The notes: generated by a model not told the origin, from the letters alone. Positions 19,051 through 29,363 are shown, counted from the stretch's first letter. The stretch is 64,000 bases of DNA from Candidatus Diapherotrites archaeon LH_S9 (GCA_023659865.1 JAGXON010000004.1:1-64000), one strand, 5' to 3'. Numbers and translations: made by a program.

Positions 19051-20403
19051 TCAATCACCACCGTAAAGTTGATCGTAAAGTTCTTTCATGGAAGTGTCCG
19101 TAAAACAATAGTTGCAGTCACTGCTCTCAGGGCACTCACCAAAAAGCCGTCCCTGAGGTTCAGCGTATTTACCGAGAGCTGGTTCCTCTTCTTTGATGCT
19201 CAAAGCCATTTCCATAGCTTTTTTCCTGATCTCCCACTGTGCTTCAAAGCAAGTTCTTTTTGCGATAGCGTGAGCAGCATTCCAGCCATTAACGTGAATC
19301 AAGTCATAAACCTGTAAAGCATGAGGGATAACTCCGATTGCCTCGCTTTCTTCGACACCGTCCGCCACAAGACCTTGATAAAGCCCAAGCAAGCTATTGC
19401 ATACATCTAAATACTTTTTGACTTCTCCTGCTTGTTTAACTGTTGGTGGGACGATCCAGTTCCCCCGCTCGACAGCACTGTAAATCGGTTCCACTGACTG
19501 GTTCCAGGTCCTTTGTCTTGTGGCCTGATGGAAAGCGGATAAGGACATGGGTGAAAGGAAAGTGAAGTGAACGTGCTTCAGATTGGCTAATTCTTCTTCT
19601 TTTCTCTCTTCCAGTGCTTTTTTTATTCCTTCTTCATCGATCTGGAAGGCGCTTTTATCGATCAAAACGGTTTTTTTGCTTCCTTCTTGTTTTATCAGGT
19701 CCGTTAAAGTTTTGTTTTTCCTCGCGAAAAGCTGTGAAGAAGGGAACCAGGAAAGAGTCTCGTAATTGTCGTAGTACTCGGTTTCTCTTCTCTTAAGCAC
19801 TTTCGGATTAATTTTCTTCCCTTCTTCAATCATTTGATTTATCGTGTTTTCAGTTTCTAACGGAACGTTTTGCTCCATACTCATGGAATGCAGGTGCATC
19901 AGCTCCCGGGCGTTCCCCCAGCTCTGTATGCTCGTCTTCGTGTAAAGCGGGATTGCGTTTCTAGCGTCTTCTTCAGGCACACCAGAATCAATTAATTCAT
20001 TGTAGGTTTCGAAGGATCTGTCGATAACTTTTTTTGCATTCACTGAAGAGTTTTTCAGAGCGTCAGGCAAGTGATAGTCAAGTGCTTTAACTCGTCTCAG
20101 TGACTGCTGCAAGTGCATTAAGTACTCTGGAGCACAAAGCAAAAGCGTGGTCGCCCTAGTAGTTTTTTTTATCGAGTAACAAAAAGCGTTCTGATCTAAG
20201 ACGGCTCCGTGTCCTCTTCCAGCGCTCTCCTGGATTACTTTTTCTTTTTTTTCTTCCACGTTAGAGTCTTTGTCTTCCTCGAACATTTCAAGTGAAGTGC
20301 TTGGACTGAAGCATCCTAAGGCACCGTAAACAGAGAGATCGGTTGAAGTCATTCCAGTTAAGTCTTTTCCATTGAGGGTTGCAATCAAGTTCACTTTAGA
20401 CAT
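19051..20403 (-). CDS. double-domain ThyX-like protein (flavin-dependent thymidylate synthase family)
   Basis: Two ThyX-like halves: ESAGRGHGAVLDQNAFCYSIKKTTRA... and FHQATRQRTWNQSVEPIYSAV; start MSKVNLIATL at 20403 preferred over the 20661 ORF start. Confidence 0.75.
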   Translation of the reverse strand: MSKVNLIATLNGKDLTGMTSTDLSVYGALGCFSPSTSLEMFEEDKDSNVEEKKEKVIQESAGRGHGAVLDQNAFCYSIKKTTRATTLLLCAPEYLMHLQQSLRRVKALDYHLPDALKNSSVNAKKVIDRSFETYNELIDSGVPEEDARNAIPLYTKTSIQSWGNARELMHLHSMSMEQNVPLETENTINQMIEEGKKINPKVLKRRETEYYDNYETLSWFPSSQLFARKNKTLTDLIKQEGSKKTVLIDKSAFQIDEEGIKKALEERKEEELANLKHVHFTFLSPMSLSAFHQATRQRTWNQSVEPIYSAVERGNWIVPPTVKQAGEVKKYLDVCNSLLGLYQGLVADGVEESEAIGVIPHALQVYDLIHVNGWNAAHAIAKRTCFEAQWEIRKKAMEMALSIKEEEPALGKYAEPQGRLFGECPESSDCNYCFTDTSMKELYDQLYGGD

Positions 20404-20478
20404 ACAACTTTTTTCTTTCCCGAAATTTTTAACTCTTCTGTCGGCCACTTTTTTAAGATAGAATGATAAAACAAAAAT

Positions 20479-20679
20479 ATGTTGTTTTTTACCTGGCCTT
20501 GGCAAAAAGAAGAAGAGGAAGAAGAAACAAAGGAAGAAGAAAAGCAGGAACCTGAAGAGGAAGAAGGACCTATTTGTGCTCTTTGTGGTGAACCAGGAGC
20601 AGACAAGAAATTTGGTGGCAAGAACTTCCACAAGAAATGTTTGAGGAAAGCTAGAAAGCAAGCAAAAGGAATGATGTAG
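20479..20679 (+). CDS. small acidic protein with C-terminal Cys motif
   Basis: 66 aa; ICALCGEPGADKKFGGKNFHKKCLRKARKQAK with CxxC...C. Confidence 0.5.
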   Translation: MLFFTWPWQKEEEEEETKEEEKQEPEEEEGPICALCGEPGADKKFGGKNFHKKCLRKARKQAKGMM

Positions 20680-20682
20680 CTT

Positions 20683-21336
20683 TTATTCTTCCACGATTTT
20701 CCTACTCGGTTCCTTCTCCTTGAAGATTTGTGCTCTGAAGCGATAGACTTCAGCTCCTTCCTTCCAGCAATTCATATTAAGCCCTGCTTTCCAGCAAGTC
20801 TGGTTCAAAAACTTTTCAGCAGTACTCCAACCAGCTTGCTCAGGAACCTGTGGCAACAAAAGACCTGAACGACCTCCTTTTTTTATTATCAGGCCGTGAG
20901 TGCCTAAATCAATTTTTTCCGGGTAAGGTTCATCCAATTTCTTTGGTTTCGTTAACACACTTAACTCAATCACGATGTCATTGAGTTCTTCTTTCTGCAG
21001 GTCCTTGAACCTTGGATCTCTTGTCGAGGAAACCGCTGCCTCGATCACTCCATCAACCAAAGGCTTTTTTGGATAAGGTAAACCAATACAGCCTCTGAGA
21101 ACATCTTCCGGATACGTGTTCAAGGTACAGAAAACCCCTCGTTTCTGCCTAAGTTTCTCACTGCATTCAGGAGCACTGATCTTCTTTTCTTCCCCCAGAT
21201 ATTTTTTTATAGCTTTCCTAGCAGTTTTAACCAACAGTTTTCCTTCTTCCAGAGAGAGCTTTTGTTTCATCAAAACCTTTTTGTACTTTCCTGAGTTAAA
21301 AGATTTTTGATGCTTGACCGAAAACCTAGTTCCCAT
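20683..21336 (-). CDS. AMMECR1 domain protein
   Basis: GVFCTLNTYPEDVLRGCIGLPYPKKPLVDGVIEAAVSSTRDPRF. Confidence 0.95.
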   Translation of the reverse strand: MGTRFSVKHQKSFNSGKYKKVLMKQKLSLEEGKLLVKTARKAIKKYLGEEKKISAPECSEKLRQKRGVFCTLNTYPEDVLRGCIGLPYPKKPLVDGVIEAAVSSTRDPRFKDLQKEELNDIVIELSVLTKPKKLDEPYPEKIDLGTHGLIIKKGGRSGLLLPQVPEQAGWSTAEKFLNQTCWKAGLNMNCWKEGAEVYRFRAQIFKEKEPSRKIVEE

Positions 21337-22113
21337 AAAGGAGAAAACGGAAAAATCCTCGTAGTTGGAGGAAGCAAAAAATACTCTGGAGCACCATTCC
21401 TTGCGGGAATGGCGGCGCTAAGAGCCGGCGCCGACCTCGTGACAGTAGCAACTTCAGAAAAAACAGCTCGAACCATTAACTCTCTCTCACCAGACCTCAT
21501 AACTCTGAAACTCGATGGAGAAAAACTAGAAAAAAAGCACGTGAAACAAATAGAGCCAGAAATACGGAAATATGATTGCTTGCTTCTAGGGCCAGGTCTC
21601 GACAACGCTAAAGGAACGCAGGAAGCAGTTAAAGAACTCTGCAACGAGAGCTTGCCGAAAGTCGTTGATGCTGATGCGCTTGTTAAAGGAATCAACAGAG
21701 AAGAAAGTGTTGTAACACCTCACGCAAGAGAATTTAGGGAATTCTTCGGCAAAAAACCAGTTGAAAAAAACGTTAAGGAACTTGCGTCTGAAGAACAGAT
21801 CATTTTGCTTAAGGGGCCAACAGACTTTATCAGTAATGGGAAAGAAGTCTTCAGGAACGAGGAAGGAAACGCTGGAATGACCGTTGGTGGTACAGGCGAC
21901 GTGCTGTCAGGATTAACTGCTTCTTTAGTAGCTCAAGGAAAAAACCTTTTTGATTCTGCTTGCCTGGCTGCAGAAATCAATTCAGAGGCAGGAAATAAGT
22001 TGTTCCGAGAGTTCGGTTACGGTTACATTGCGTCGGATTTGGTGTCGGTTGTGCCCGAAGCGTTTATGGATGTTGTTTCGAACGAGGCTGAAGCCTGGCA
22101 GTACTTTAGGTAA
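21307..22113 (+). CDS. nnrD: ADP/ATP-dependent NAD(P)H-hydrate dehydratase
   Basis: HKGENGKILVVGGSKKYSGAPFLAGMAALRAGADLVTV...LLGPGL...VDADAL...MTVGGTGDVLSGLTASL. Confidence 0.93.
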   Translation: MMLDRKPSSHKGENGKILVVGGSKKYSGAPFLAGMAALRAGADLVTVATSEKTARTINSLSPDLITLKLDGEKLEKKHVKQIEPEIRKYDCLLLGPGLDNAKGTQEAVKELCNESLPKVVDADALVKGINREESVVTPHAREFREFFGKKPVEKNVKELASEEQIILLKGPTDFISNGKEVFRNEEGNAGMTVGGTGDVLSGLTASLVAQGKNLFDSACLAAEINSEAGNKLFREFGYGYIASDLVSVVPEAFMDVVSNEAEAWQYFR

Positions 22114-22978
22114 GTGCTGCTATAGAGATGAATACGGCGCCAGCCAGCATTACTAAGGTACCTAAAAGTCTTTCTTTCATATGTTTTTCCTTGAAGAACA
22201 CTCCCCCCCACACTACTGTTAACATGAGACTAATTCTTTTTATGGAGATAACGTAGGGTACGAGAGCTTTTTCAATTGCCATATATTGAGATACTAACGC
22301 TAAAGTGGATACAACTCCTATTCCAATCAGTTTGTAGGGATTATTGCTGAATCCTTTTCTGACCTTGTTTCTGTGCTTCCATGCAAAAGGTAATAAGCCT
22401 AAAGCTAGAAAACCGTGTATTGCCATTGTCCAGAATAAAGGTGAAGAGGCAACTACTCCCATTTTACTGAAGTTGATGGATATGCTCCAAATTAATGCGT
22501 TCCCTAGCATTAGTAGTGCTCCCTTACTCTTAGAAAGAGCTTTTATTGGTTCTAAATAACCTTGAACTGCTCTGTCTACGTGAAGAGTGTACGCACCTGT
22601 CACAACTAAAAGCACGCCAAAGATGCCTAGAGGTGAAGGTACTTCTCCTAGAATCAAAGGACTTGTCACAAGTAAGAACACAGGAACGAAAGCTAGTAGA
22701 GGTATAACTGCAGAAATATCGCTTTTCTGGAGTGATTTCACAAAGTTGAGCGTTGCTATGACGTTCAACGGTCCTGAGACAGCTAAAGCTGTCCAGAAGT
22801 TTATCTTGATTTCAGGTATCCCTAGAAAAGCTATTACTGGCACTAACAGGAGAAAAGGGACGAGTCGAAAAAGCCATGCAACTGCGTGTCTTTCCACGTT
22901 CTTGAGACTTTTCTTTAGAACTGCGTTTTTTATAGAGTCCATAAAGGCCGTGTTTAAACTCAAGAGTAACCATAACAT
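22106..22978 (-). CDS. EamA/DMT-superfamily transporter
   Basis: About ten hydrophobic segments; PLLAFVPVFLLVTSPLILGE...GVLLVVTGAY and C-terminal GGVFFKEKHMKERLLGTLVMLAGAVFI. Confidence 0.85.
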   Translation of the reverse strand: MLWLLLSLNTAFMDSIKNAVLKKSLKNVERHAVAWLFRLVPFLLLVPVIAFLGIPEIKINFWTALAVSGPLNVIATLNFVKSLQKSDISAVIPLLAFVPVFLLVTSPLILGEVPSPLGIFGVLLVVTGAYTLHVDRAVQGYLEPIKALSKSKGALLMLGNALIWSISINFSKMGVVASSPLFWTMAIHGFLALGLLPFAWKHRNKVRKGFSNNPYKLIGIGVVSTLALVSQYMAIEKALVPYVISIKRISLMLTVVWGGVFFKEKHMKERLLGTLVMLAGAVFISIAALT

Positions 22979-23259
22979 GCCTTTTTTTATACATCAGTAC
23001 AATTAATAAGGTTTTTTCACAGTTTTGTTAACTTGGTTCTCAGGCAGTTTCAATCACACCCAACACTAGGAGGGCAAAAACCGCGAACGAGAAGACCTAG
23101 CCCTCTAAAAGAGAAGAACGAGACACCAGAACGATACCTAAATACTTACTTTTTATCAGAGAGAAAGTTCCCTCCAGCAGAACGAAGGTTTTTTGATTTC
23201 ATGAGCTGGCCGAAACCTTTTTATTTAGAACCTCAGGAAATGTAAATGGGGAGAGAGAA

Positions 23260-26200
23260 ATGAATTTCTACAAGCATTTCTTCATTATATTCTGCGTAGC
23301 CTTGCTTCTGCCAACAACAGCTCTAGCAGCTGGAGAAAACTCCGTTGACTTAACCAAAGAAAAAAACAAAGTATCTTCAGATCTTAAATCCGCTTCAGAA
23401 AGCTCGAGCACATCCTTTTCGATCCTGGACTTTGTTTTCGGAAAATCTCTTTCTTACCTAGCTGATTTAATTGAGAAAATACCAGGATACCTCGTTTACC
23501 CTACAGCTGAAAGGATAGCGAGTCAAGCAAGGCTAGAAGCGTATAAGGTACCGGTTCAAGACGTTGACGAAAAAGTGGATGCGAAGTTCAAGAAGTACTT
23601 GACAAAAGAAGACAAGAACGCCAAGTTATCCAAGCAAAAAATGGTTTCTTCATGGGAAACAATAAACTCAGCCAGACAGTCCAAAGAAGATCTTAAAAGA
23701 GTTTGCCCGGATTCTGTTTTTGATTGCGTGATGCATCTTGGGGAAATAACCAGGTTGGTTTACATGGGTAATTCTGAAGCAATATCTTCCGCGAACTTTT
23801 TATGGCAATCAAATCTTGACGCGCTCTCTGAACTAGATGCAATGGGTGCAGACCAAGTTAAGTACTCTGAAGAAAGTTCCGTGGCTTTTGAAAAAGTTTC
23901 AAAGTCTCTCGAAGACTTAAGGGAAGATCCTTCTTCTTCCAAAGAATTTCATTTCCTTGCTTCTGCGCTGACTTCCTATAACTCTGTTTTTCCGAAAGGA
24001 GAGTCTGCTGAAGTATGGAAGCCAGTTAGAAAAAGTTATTTTGTATCTGCTTGCAATGATTTCATTCGGGGAATAGATGTTTCCTTGAACTGTGCTCCTC
24101 TAAAAGCGGTTGATGCTTTCACTTTCATTCCAATGGATTACTCTAGACCGTTCAATAGGCTTGCAGGGTACACTCAAGGAACAGGAATGGTCGAGCTCCT
24201 GAAGTTAAGGAACGAACTGACGGGAATTAAGGAAAGGCTGATAAAAGAGAAAGAAGAATCGTTTAAAGAAGCTGTTTCACTTCAAGAAAAAGCTGGAAAC
24301 AAGATTAAGAGCGTGGAAGAGCAAGAACCCGAGAAAACAGATCTAGTGCTAATCAGAAAAATAGATTTATCGACTCCTAACAACTCGGAAACGCCTGAAG
24401 AAACACTGGATGAATCTAAAAAGCTTTTACAAAAATCTGAAGAACTTTACAAAAAATCTGAAGATAAATTCCAGATAATGAAGGGGTCTAAAGATCCTGA
24501 AGCAAACTACGTTACTGATTCAGTGCTTCTAGCGCAAAGATCTTCTTTCAAATCTGATAGCGCGCTGAAAAAAGCAAGAGAATGCAATAAAGATCTTGAA
24601 GAACTTCTTGAAAAAGCAGAGCAGAAGTTCCAGAAAAATCTGGAGCAAACAAAGGTAGAAGACAAAGTGACAAGGCTTTTTTTGAAGAGAGCAAAGCAAA
24701 AAACCCAAGGGAAGACCTCGAAGACAATTGGGCAATCCCTGAAGGACTATGCTACTGCAATAACTTATCTTGATTACATACATTGTTTTAACACCGGAGA
24801 ATGCCGCGAGACAAAGAAAACCTTTCCTGCACAATACCAAAAGACCAGGCAATTGCTTGAAAGAGCTGAAGAAGACGGTTTACTGGTTTCAGTTGAAGAG
24901 GAAGAGCTCAAGAAGATAAAAGAAAGGCGCGAGGAAATCAGTGAAGAAGAACCAGCTCTATTCCTCCCTGAATACGATTCTCTTACAAAAGAATTGAAAA
25001 GCATAAGGGAAAGAATTGTGATCAAGGCAACAAAAGAGTTCGGTAACCTTAACTCGCTCAGAGAAAAAGCAAGAAAAGTTTCAGAAGAAGACAAGTTCTC
25101 TCAATACTTCTCTCAACAAGAATTGATCCTACCTGAAGCAATAGGGAAACTAAAAGAAATCCAAGCGTATTACAAGAAATTGATCGAGGAATTCGAGCCA
25201 CACGTCTACTCTAAAGTAACTGGATACGAATTCCTTGAAACACCTTCATGTAACAAAGAGAAAATAACAATAATGCACGTGAGAGTGTTCAATCCGTTTC
25301 AAAAAACTCTTGAAGACATTGAAACAAATTTCGCTTCCATAAAACCAGTTTACGTTAACTCGACTACCGCTTTCTTTCACGATGGGAAAATGAACCTTTT
25401 CATCGATTCTGTGAACGGAAGACAATCAAGAAATTTCTTGATAAAGGCAAAAACAGTACCCATGGGATGCAGTTACGGAGAGCAAGAAATACGCGTGAAA
25501 GCAAAAACAGATTTAAGCAAAGCAGAGTTGTTCGTTCCCTATCACGATTTTGTTCACTCCATTGAATCACTTAACACTAGAGTTACAGAGAAAAGAAAAA
25601 CTAGCCAAGGGACTATGATGACCGTGAGGAACTTGCCAGAAGGAGAAACCACGATAGAAGTGAAAAAACTTGAAGATACTGAAGAAGATAACAGCACCTT
25701 TTCGAACGCCACCTCGCCAGAAGATCAGATAATCGAGGAAGAGTACGATTACGAAGAAAAAGAATTCAACCAAACAATGAACGAAATCGAAAACACTTCA
25801 GAAAACACTGAAGAGGCACTCAAGCACTACAAGAAAGCCATGATATACAAAGACGCTGGAGAAAACGAGAAAGCCCTTCAGGAAGTAAAGAAAGCAAATC
25901 AAGAACTTGACGAAATCAAGAGAAAAGCAGAAGAAGACAGGACGCAGAAGATATCAGAGCTCCGGAACTCTTTTTCTTCACTGAAGAAAAAGAAATTAAT
26001 CCTGCAAAAGCATGGAACCAGCGTCAGTCTTGAATCGTTTCAGGAACTGCTTGAAAAAACCGTTAACTCGAAGCAAGGTAGGAAAAAATTTTTGAAGAAC
26101 TTCAGGAAAGCAAGAGACAAGGTAGAACAACTCAATCGGTCGATGAACGAGAAAGCAGTAAAAAAAGTAGGAGAGATGAAGAAACAGAAAATCCAGTTCA

Positions 26201-26754
26201 CTAGAGCAGAAGAAAAAATTCAGGAACTTGAGAAAGCGCTTGAATTCCCGAAAGAACTTGAAGGAGAAATTTACCATCCTTTCTCCAGCGTTTCCGTTTC
26301 CGCTTACAGAAAAGAACTCAAGAAAACAAAGGAAAAGTATCAGGAAACGGAAGAAAAGTTATCCGAACCTGCTTTCAAGGCTCTTGAACAAATAAACTCA
26401 CCTCCAAATCAAATCCAGGAACAAAAACAGGATTTGGAACAAAAAATAACTCGGAAAATAGATTCCTTGAAACAATCCGCTGAAAACAAGTTAACAAAGG
26501 TATCGGACTCCGACTCTTCGCTGGCGAGGAAAGCCAGAAAAAAATTCAATCAAGCAGAGTACGTAAAAGCATACGCTTACGCGACTTACTTGAACTCCAG
26601 AGAAAAAGTTAAGAGACCTCAGTCCGGAAGCATAATCCAGGAAGACTCCTTGATTTTCGTACCTTTAGTGTTGGCGGGTGCAGTACTGTTCTTCAAGTTC
26701 GCAAAGGAACCGGAGAAAGAAACCAAAGTAAAGAAGATAATGAAAAAGATTTGA
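23260..26754 (+). CDS. large secreted/membrane-anchored coiled-coil protein
   Basis: N-terminal signal peptide MNFYKHFFIIFCVALLLPTTALA, about 1100 aa mostly coiled coil, C-terminal TM LIFVPLVLAGAVLFFKF and basic tail. Confidence 0.75.
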   Translation: MNFYKHFFIIFCVALLLPTTALAAGENSVDLTKEKNKVSSDLKSASESSSTSFSILDFVFGKSLSYLADLIEKIPGYLVYPTAERIASQARLEAYKVPVQDVDEKVDAKFKKYLTKEDKNAKLSKQKMVSSWETINSARQSKEDLKRVCPDSVFDCVMHLGEITRLVYMGNSEAISSANFLWQSNLDALSELDAMGADQVKYSEESSVAFEKVSKSLEDLREDPSSSKEFHFLASALTSYNSVFPKGESAEVWKPVRKSYFVSACNDFIRGIDVSLNCAPLKAVDAFTFIPMDYSRPFNRLAGYTQGTGMVELLKLRNELTGIKERLIKEKEESFKEAVSLQEKAGNKIKSVEEQEPEKTDLVLIRKIDLSTPNNSETPEETLDESKKLLQKSEELYKKSEDKFQIMKGSKDPEANYVTDSVLLAQRSSFKSDSALKKARECNKDLEELLEKAEQKFQKNLEQTKVEDKVTRLFLKRAKQKTQGKTSKTIGQSLKDYATAITYLDYIHCFNTGECRETKKTFPAQYQKTRQLLERAEEDGLLVSVEEEELKKIKERREEISEEEPALFLPEYDSLTKELKSIRERIVIKATKEFGNLNSLREKARKVSEEDKFSQYFSQQELILPEAIGKLKEIQAYYKKLIEEFEPHVYSKVTGYEFLETPSCNKEKITIMHVRVFNPFQKTLEDIETNFASIKPVYVNSTTAFFHDGKMNLFIDSVNGRQSRNFLIKAKTVPMGCSYGEQEIRVKAKTDLSKAELFVPYHDFVHSIESLNTRVTEKRKTSQGTMMTVRNLPEGETTIEVKKLEDTEEDNSTFSNATSPEDQIIEEEYDYEEKEFNQTMNEIENTSENTEEALKHYKKAMIYKDAGENEKALQEVKKANQELDEIKRKAEEDRTQKISELRNSFSSLKKKKLILQKHGTSVSLESFQELLEKTVNSKQGRKKFLKNFRKARDKVEQLNRSMNEKAVKKVGEMKKQKIQFTRAEEKIQELEKALEFPKELEGEIYHPFSSVSVSAYRKELKKTKEKYQETEEKLSEPAFKALEQINSPPNQIQEQKQDLEQKITRKIDSLKQSAENKLTKVSDSDSSLARKARKKFNQAEYVKAYAYATYLNSREKVKRPQSGSIIQEDSLIFVPLVLAGAVLFFKFAKEPEKETKVKKIMKKI

Positions 26755-26755
26755 A

Positions 26756-27277
26756 CTACTGAAAGAATTTACTCCAATCAAAATGCCTTTTCCCCTTTTT
26801 CCTTCCTTCTATGAACCCTTTTATCTCTTCCACGGCATCTTTAACCTTTCTTGAAGTTGTATCAATCTCGAAAACTTTTTCTTTCCCGTAATTTTTTATT
26901 GAGTGCACGACACAGTAATCAACCGCTTCAGCTTCAAGATTCTCTTCTATTTTTTCTTTATCCCAGCCCTTCTCTTCAAGTCTTCCTCGTAATTCCTCAG
27001 GGTCAGTCCTCAAAACAAAAACAAAATCGGCTTCTAGAGAAACATTGCAAAGGATTCCACCAGAAATAACTCCTTGGACTCCCTCTAGATTGTCTTTCAA
27101 GCCATTTAGATCAACTATAAGGCTGTCTTTCTTTTTTCCTGTGTACAAACCATTGTCTTTCACTAAGTCATTAGCTTCAGTGAATTTTTTTTCAAGAGCC
27201 TCTGCAAGCTTTTTTCCGATCGTGCTTTTTCCTGTTCCTGGGGTTCCAGTAACTATTATTCTTTCAGGCTTTTGCAT
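26756..27277 (-). CDS. AK6/Fap7-like adenylate kinase family NTPase
   Basis: MQKPERIIVTGTPGTGKSTIGKKLAEAL; VLRTDPEELRGRLEEKGWDKEKIEENLEAE. Confidence 0.88.
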   Translation of the reverse strand: MQKPERIIVTGTPGTGKSTIGKKLAEALEKKFTEANDLVKDNGLYTGKKKDSLIVDLNGLKDNLEGVQGVISGGILCNVSLEADFVFVLRTDPEELRGRLEEKGWDKEKIEENLEAEAVDYCVVHSIKNYGKEKVFEIDTTSRKVKDAVEEIKGFIEGRKKGKRHFDWSKFFQ

Positions 27278-28262
27278 AGGTTTCGATAACTCCCTGGAAG
27301 GCAGCAATTATTAAGGGGCCTAAAGCAAACCCTGGTGGTCCAAAAGCAAGTATACCGCCGATGAAGGCTACTAGGATCAGTGCAGGGTGGGTTTTTGATA
27401 TTCCTGAGGTTATCCATGGTCTTATGAATGAATCAACTGAGAAAAACAGGAATGCTGCTAGTAATAAGACAATGGCTCCTGCAAAATAGTTTTTGAATAA
27501 CAGTAGAGCTATTCCAAGAGGGACTAGAACCGTTTGAGATGCTACGAGTGGTAGGAACTGCATTATTCCTGTGAGTATGGCTATGAATACAGCGTAGGGA
27601 ATGTTCAGGAGGAATAGGGTTATTCCAGTGGTTACAGCGGTGAAGGATGATGTATAAACTGATCCTACGAACATGCCTTCTGCTTTTCTGTCAATGTTTT
27701 CCAGGGCTTCATTCAGTTTATCTTTGTCTTTTGCAGGTATGGAGTTTAGTATAGGTTCTTTTAATTTTCTTCCATCTTTAAGTAGGTAAAAAGCGAAAAC
27801 GAAGGACAGGAAGACAGTTACGATGAGGTTGATTACTGCCATGACAGAGGAGTATATTTTCTGCGCTAATTCTTCTGATGTTCCAGCTATGCTGCTTACT
27901 GCTGAGTTGTAAGCTTCTGTAGAGAACTTTTTAATGTCGGGGTGGTCATCGAGAAAGTGTTGGGCTGTGCTGATGGTTTCTTCAAGTTCTTTGTTTTCTA
28001 GTTTACTGATTTTTTGTGATTCCTTCACCAGTATGGAGGCAGAGTAGGCTCCTAGTGAAACGAAGAGCATGATGATTACTATTAATGTTAGGGCTGAACT
28101 AGCAGTGTACCCTATTGATTCTTTTGCTTTGTAAGCTATTGGTCTAGCGATGTAAGCTAAGGCAACTCCGTAAGCTAGGCTTTGTAGCAATGGAAGTCCT
28201 ACGATTATGCTTCCGATAAACAGTATCAGAAGGGTTATCCCGATAACTTTCTTTGTTTCCAT
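27264..28262 (-). CDS. AI-2E family transporter (PerM-like permease)
   Basis: LIVTVFLSFVFAFYLLKDG, IPYAVFIAILTGIMQFLPLVASQTVLVPL, KTHPALILVAFIGGILAFGPPGFALGPLIIA. Confidence 0.9.
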   Translation of the reverse strand: METKKVIGITLLILFIGSIIVGLPLLQSLAYGVALAYIARPIAYKAKESIGYTASSALTLIVIIMLFVSLGAYSASILVKESQKISKLENKELEETISTAQHFLDDHPDIKKFSTEAYNSAVSSIAGTSEELAQKIYSSVMAVINLIVTVFLSFVFAFYLLKDGRKLKEPILNSIPAKDKDKLNEALENIDRKAEGMFVGSVYTSSFTAVTTGITLFLLNIPYAVFIAILTGIMQFLPLVASQTVLVPLGIALLLFKNYFAGAIVLLLAAFLFFSVDSFIRPWITSGISKTHPALILVAFIGGILAFGPPGFALGPLIIAAFQGVIETYAKA

Positions 28263-28341
28263 ACCTGATTAATTAGATTGACCTCGAGTTTTTAATTGTT
28301 TTTATTTGATGGAGATGTCGCTAAGGAAAGCTAGAGGTAGT

Positions 28342-29223
28342 TCACTCTTTTATCTCAGCTGAATCTGCTACTCCATCTCCATCGAGATCAAGAGCCTGAA
28401 AGACTTTTTCAGGTTTCTCGCCAAAAGATTCCCCGTAGTTTGTTAAACCAATAATTGCTCCTTTTGTTCCGTTTATAGAATTTCCTGCAACCACCAGAAT
28501 GCTTTTATCGTAATTCCATGGATTAACTTCCTTAACCAAAAGCCCGTGGTCCTCCCGATATTCTTCTCCCGTGTTACTGGAACTTATTTTGTTCACAGCT
28601 CCTTCCACGATCTTTATCGGGAGGTCATCGTTCACTTCCGCCATCACTCTGTTTACTATTGGTCCGCCGAGTAGTACAAGATTTTTCTCAAGTTCTTTTT
28701 CCCGCACCTCGGTATCTAACCTAGTGCAAAGATCTGTTTCAGACGCAAGAGAACCCAGGTACATAGCCAGATCCCCAACATAGTAGCCGTCTCTTGCACG
28801 AGCATTATGCGGCCCGTGAGGGTCAGGAGAACCCACAACTATCTTTGCGTCAAATTCTCCCTTGCTGTAAAAGTCTTTTAGGAATTCAGGCACTACTATT
28901 TCCTTCGAACTCTTCTCCTGCCAGTTTTCTTTTGCTACAACGCTCATAGCTGGAGCTACTGATCGGTAGATTCTTGCAGTTGCACCCCTAATGTCCTTAG
29001 TTCTAACTACTTTTATCAAACCAGTTTTTCGGAGCTCGTTGATATGATAATATACTTTCTGCGGGTCCATACCCATTCTTCTTGCTATATTTGCCGGATA
29101 ATCTTGTTTTTCCAAGATTTCCTTAAGTATCTCCCATCTTGTCGGATTCAAGGCTTTTCTGAGTGCTTCAGGGTCCTTGAACAATTTTGTTTTCGTGCTC
29201 TTGTTTTTTCCAACTAATCTCAT
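28342..29223 (-). CDS. ArsR-like winged-helix protein fused to S-layer-like domain with EF-hand-like tail
   Basis: NPTRWEILKEILEKQDYPANIARRMGMDPQKVYYHINELRKTGLI; KNLVLLGGPIVNRVMAEVN...DKSILVVAG; C-terminal DLDGDGVADSAEIKE. Confidence 0.7.
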   Translation of the reverse strand: MRLVGKNKSTKTKLFKDPEALRKALNPTRWEILKEILEKQDYPANIARRMGMDPQKVYYHINELRKTGLIKVVRTKDIRGATARIYRSVAPAMSVVAKENWQEKSSKEIVVPEFLKDFYSKGEFDAKIVVGSPDPHGPHNARARDGYYVGDLAMYLGSLASETDLCTRLDTEVREKELEKNLVLLGGPIVNRVMAEVNDDLPIKIVEGAVNKISSSNTGEEYREDHGLLVKEVNPWNYDKSILVVAGNSINGTKGAIIGLTNYGESFGEKPEKVFQALDLDGDGVADSAEIKE

Positions 29224-29363
29224 TCAACCACTATAATATTCGTTTTAATGGTTTTTTGTTTTTTGCTGTTTAATAATGTTTCTGAAGCATTTTTGCTGGA
29301 GAAGGTGTAACGAGTTTTTTAATAATCCTTTTTAAATAAGATCGCGAAAGTCTTTAATGTTTC

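Noticed and set aside
23033-23245. 70-aa plus-strand ORF before the large coiled-coil gene
   Set aside because: No start context or recognisable composition; overlaps the likely promoter of the 23260 gene.
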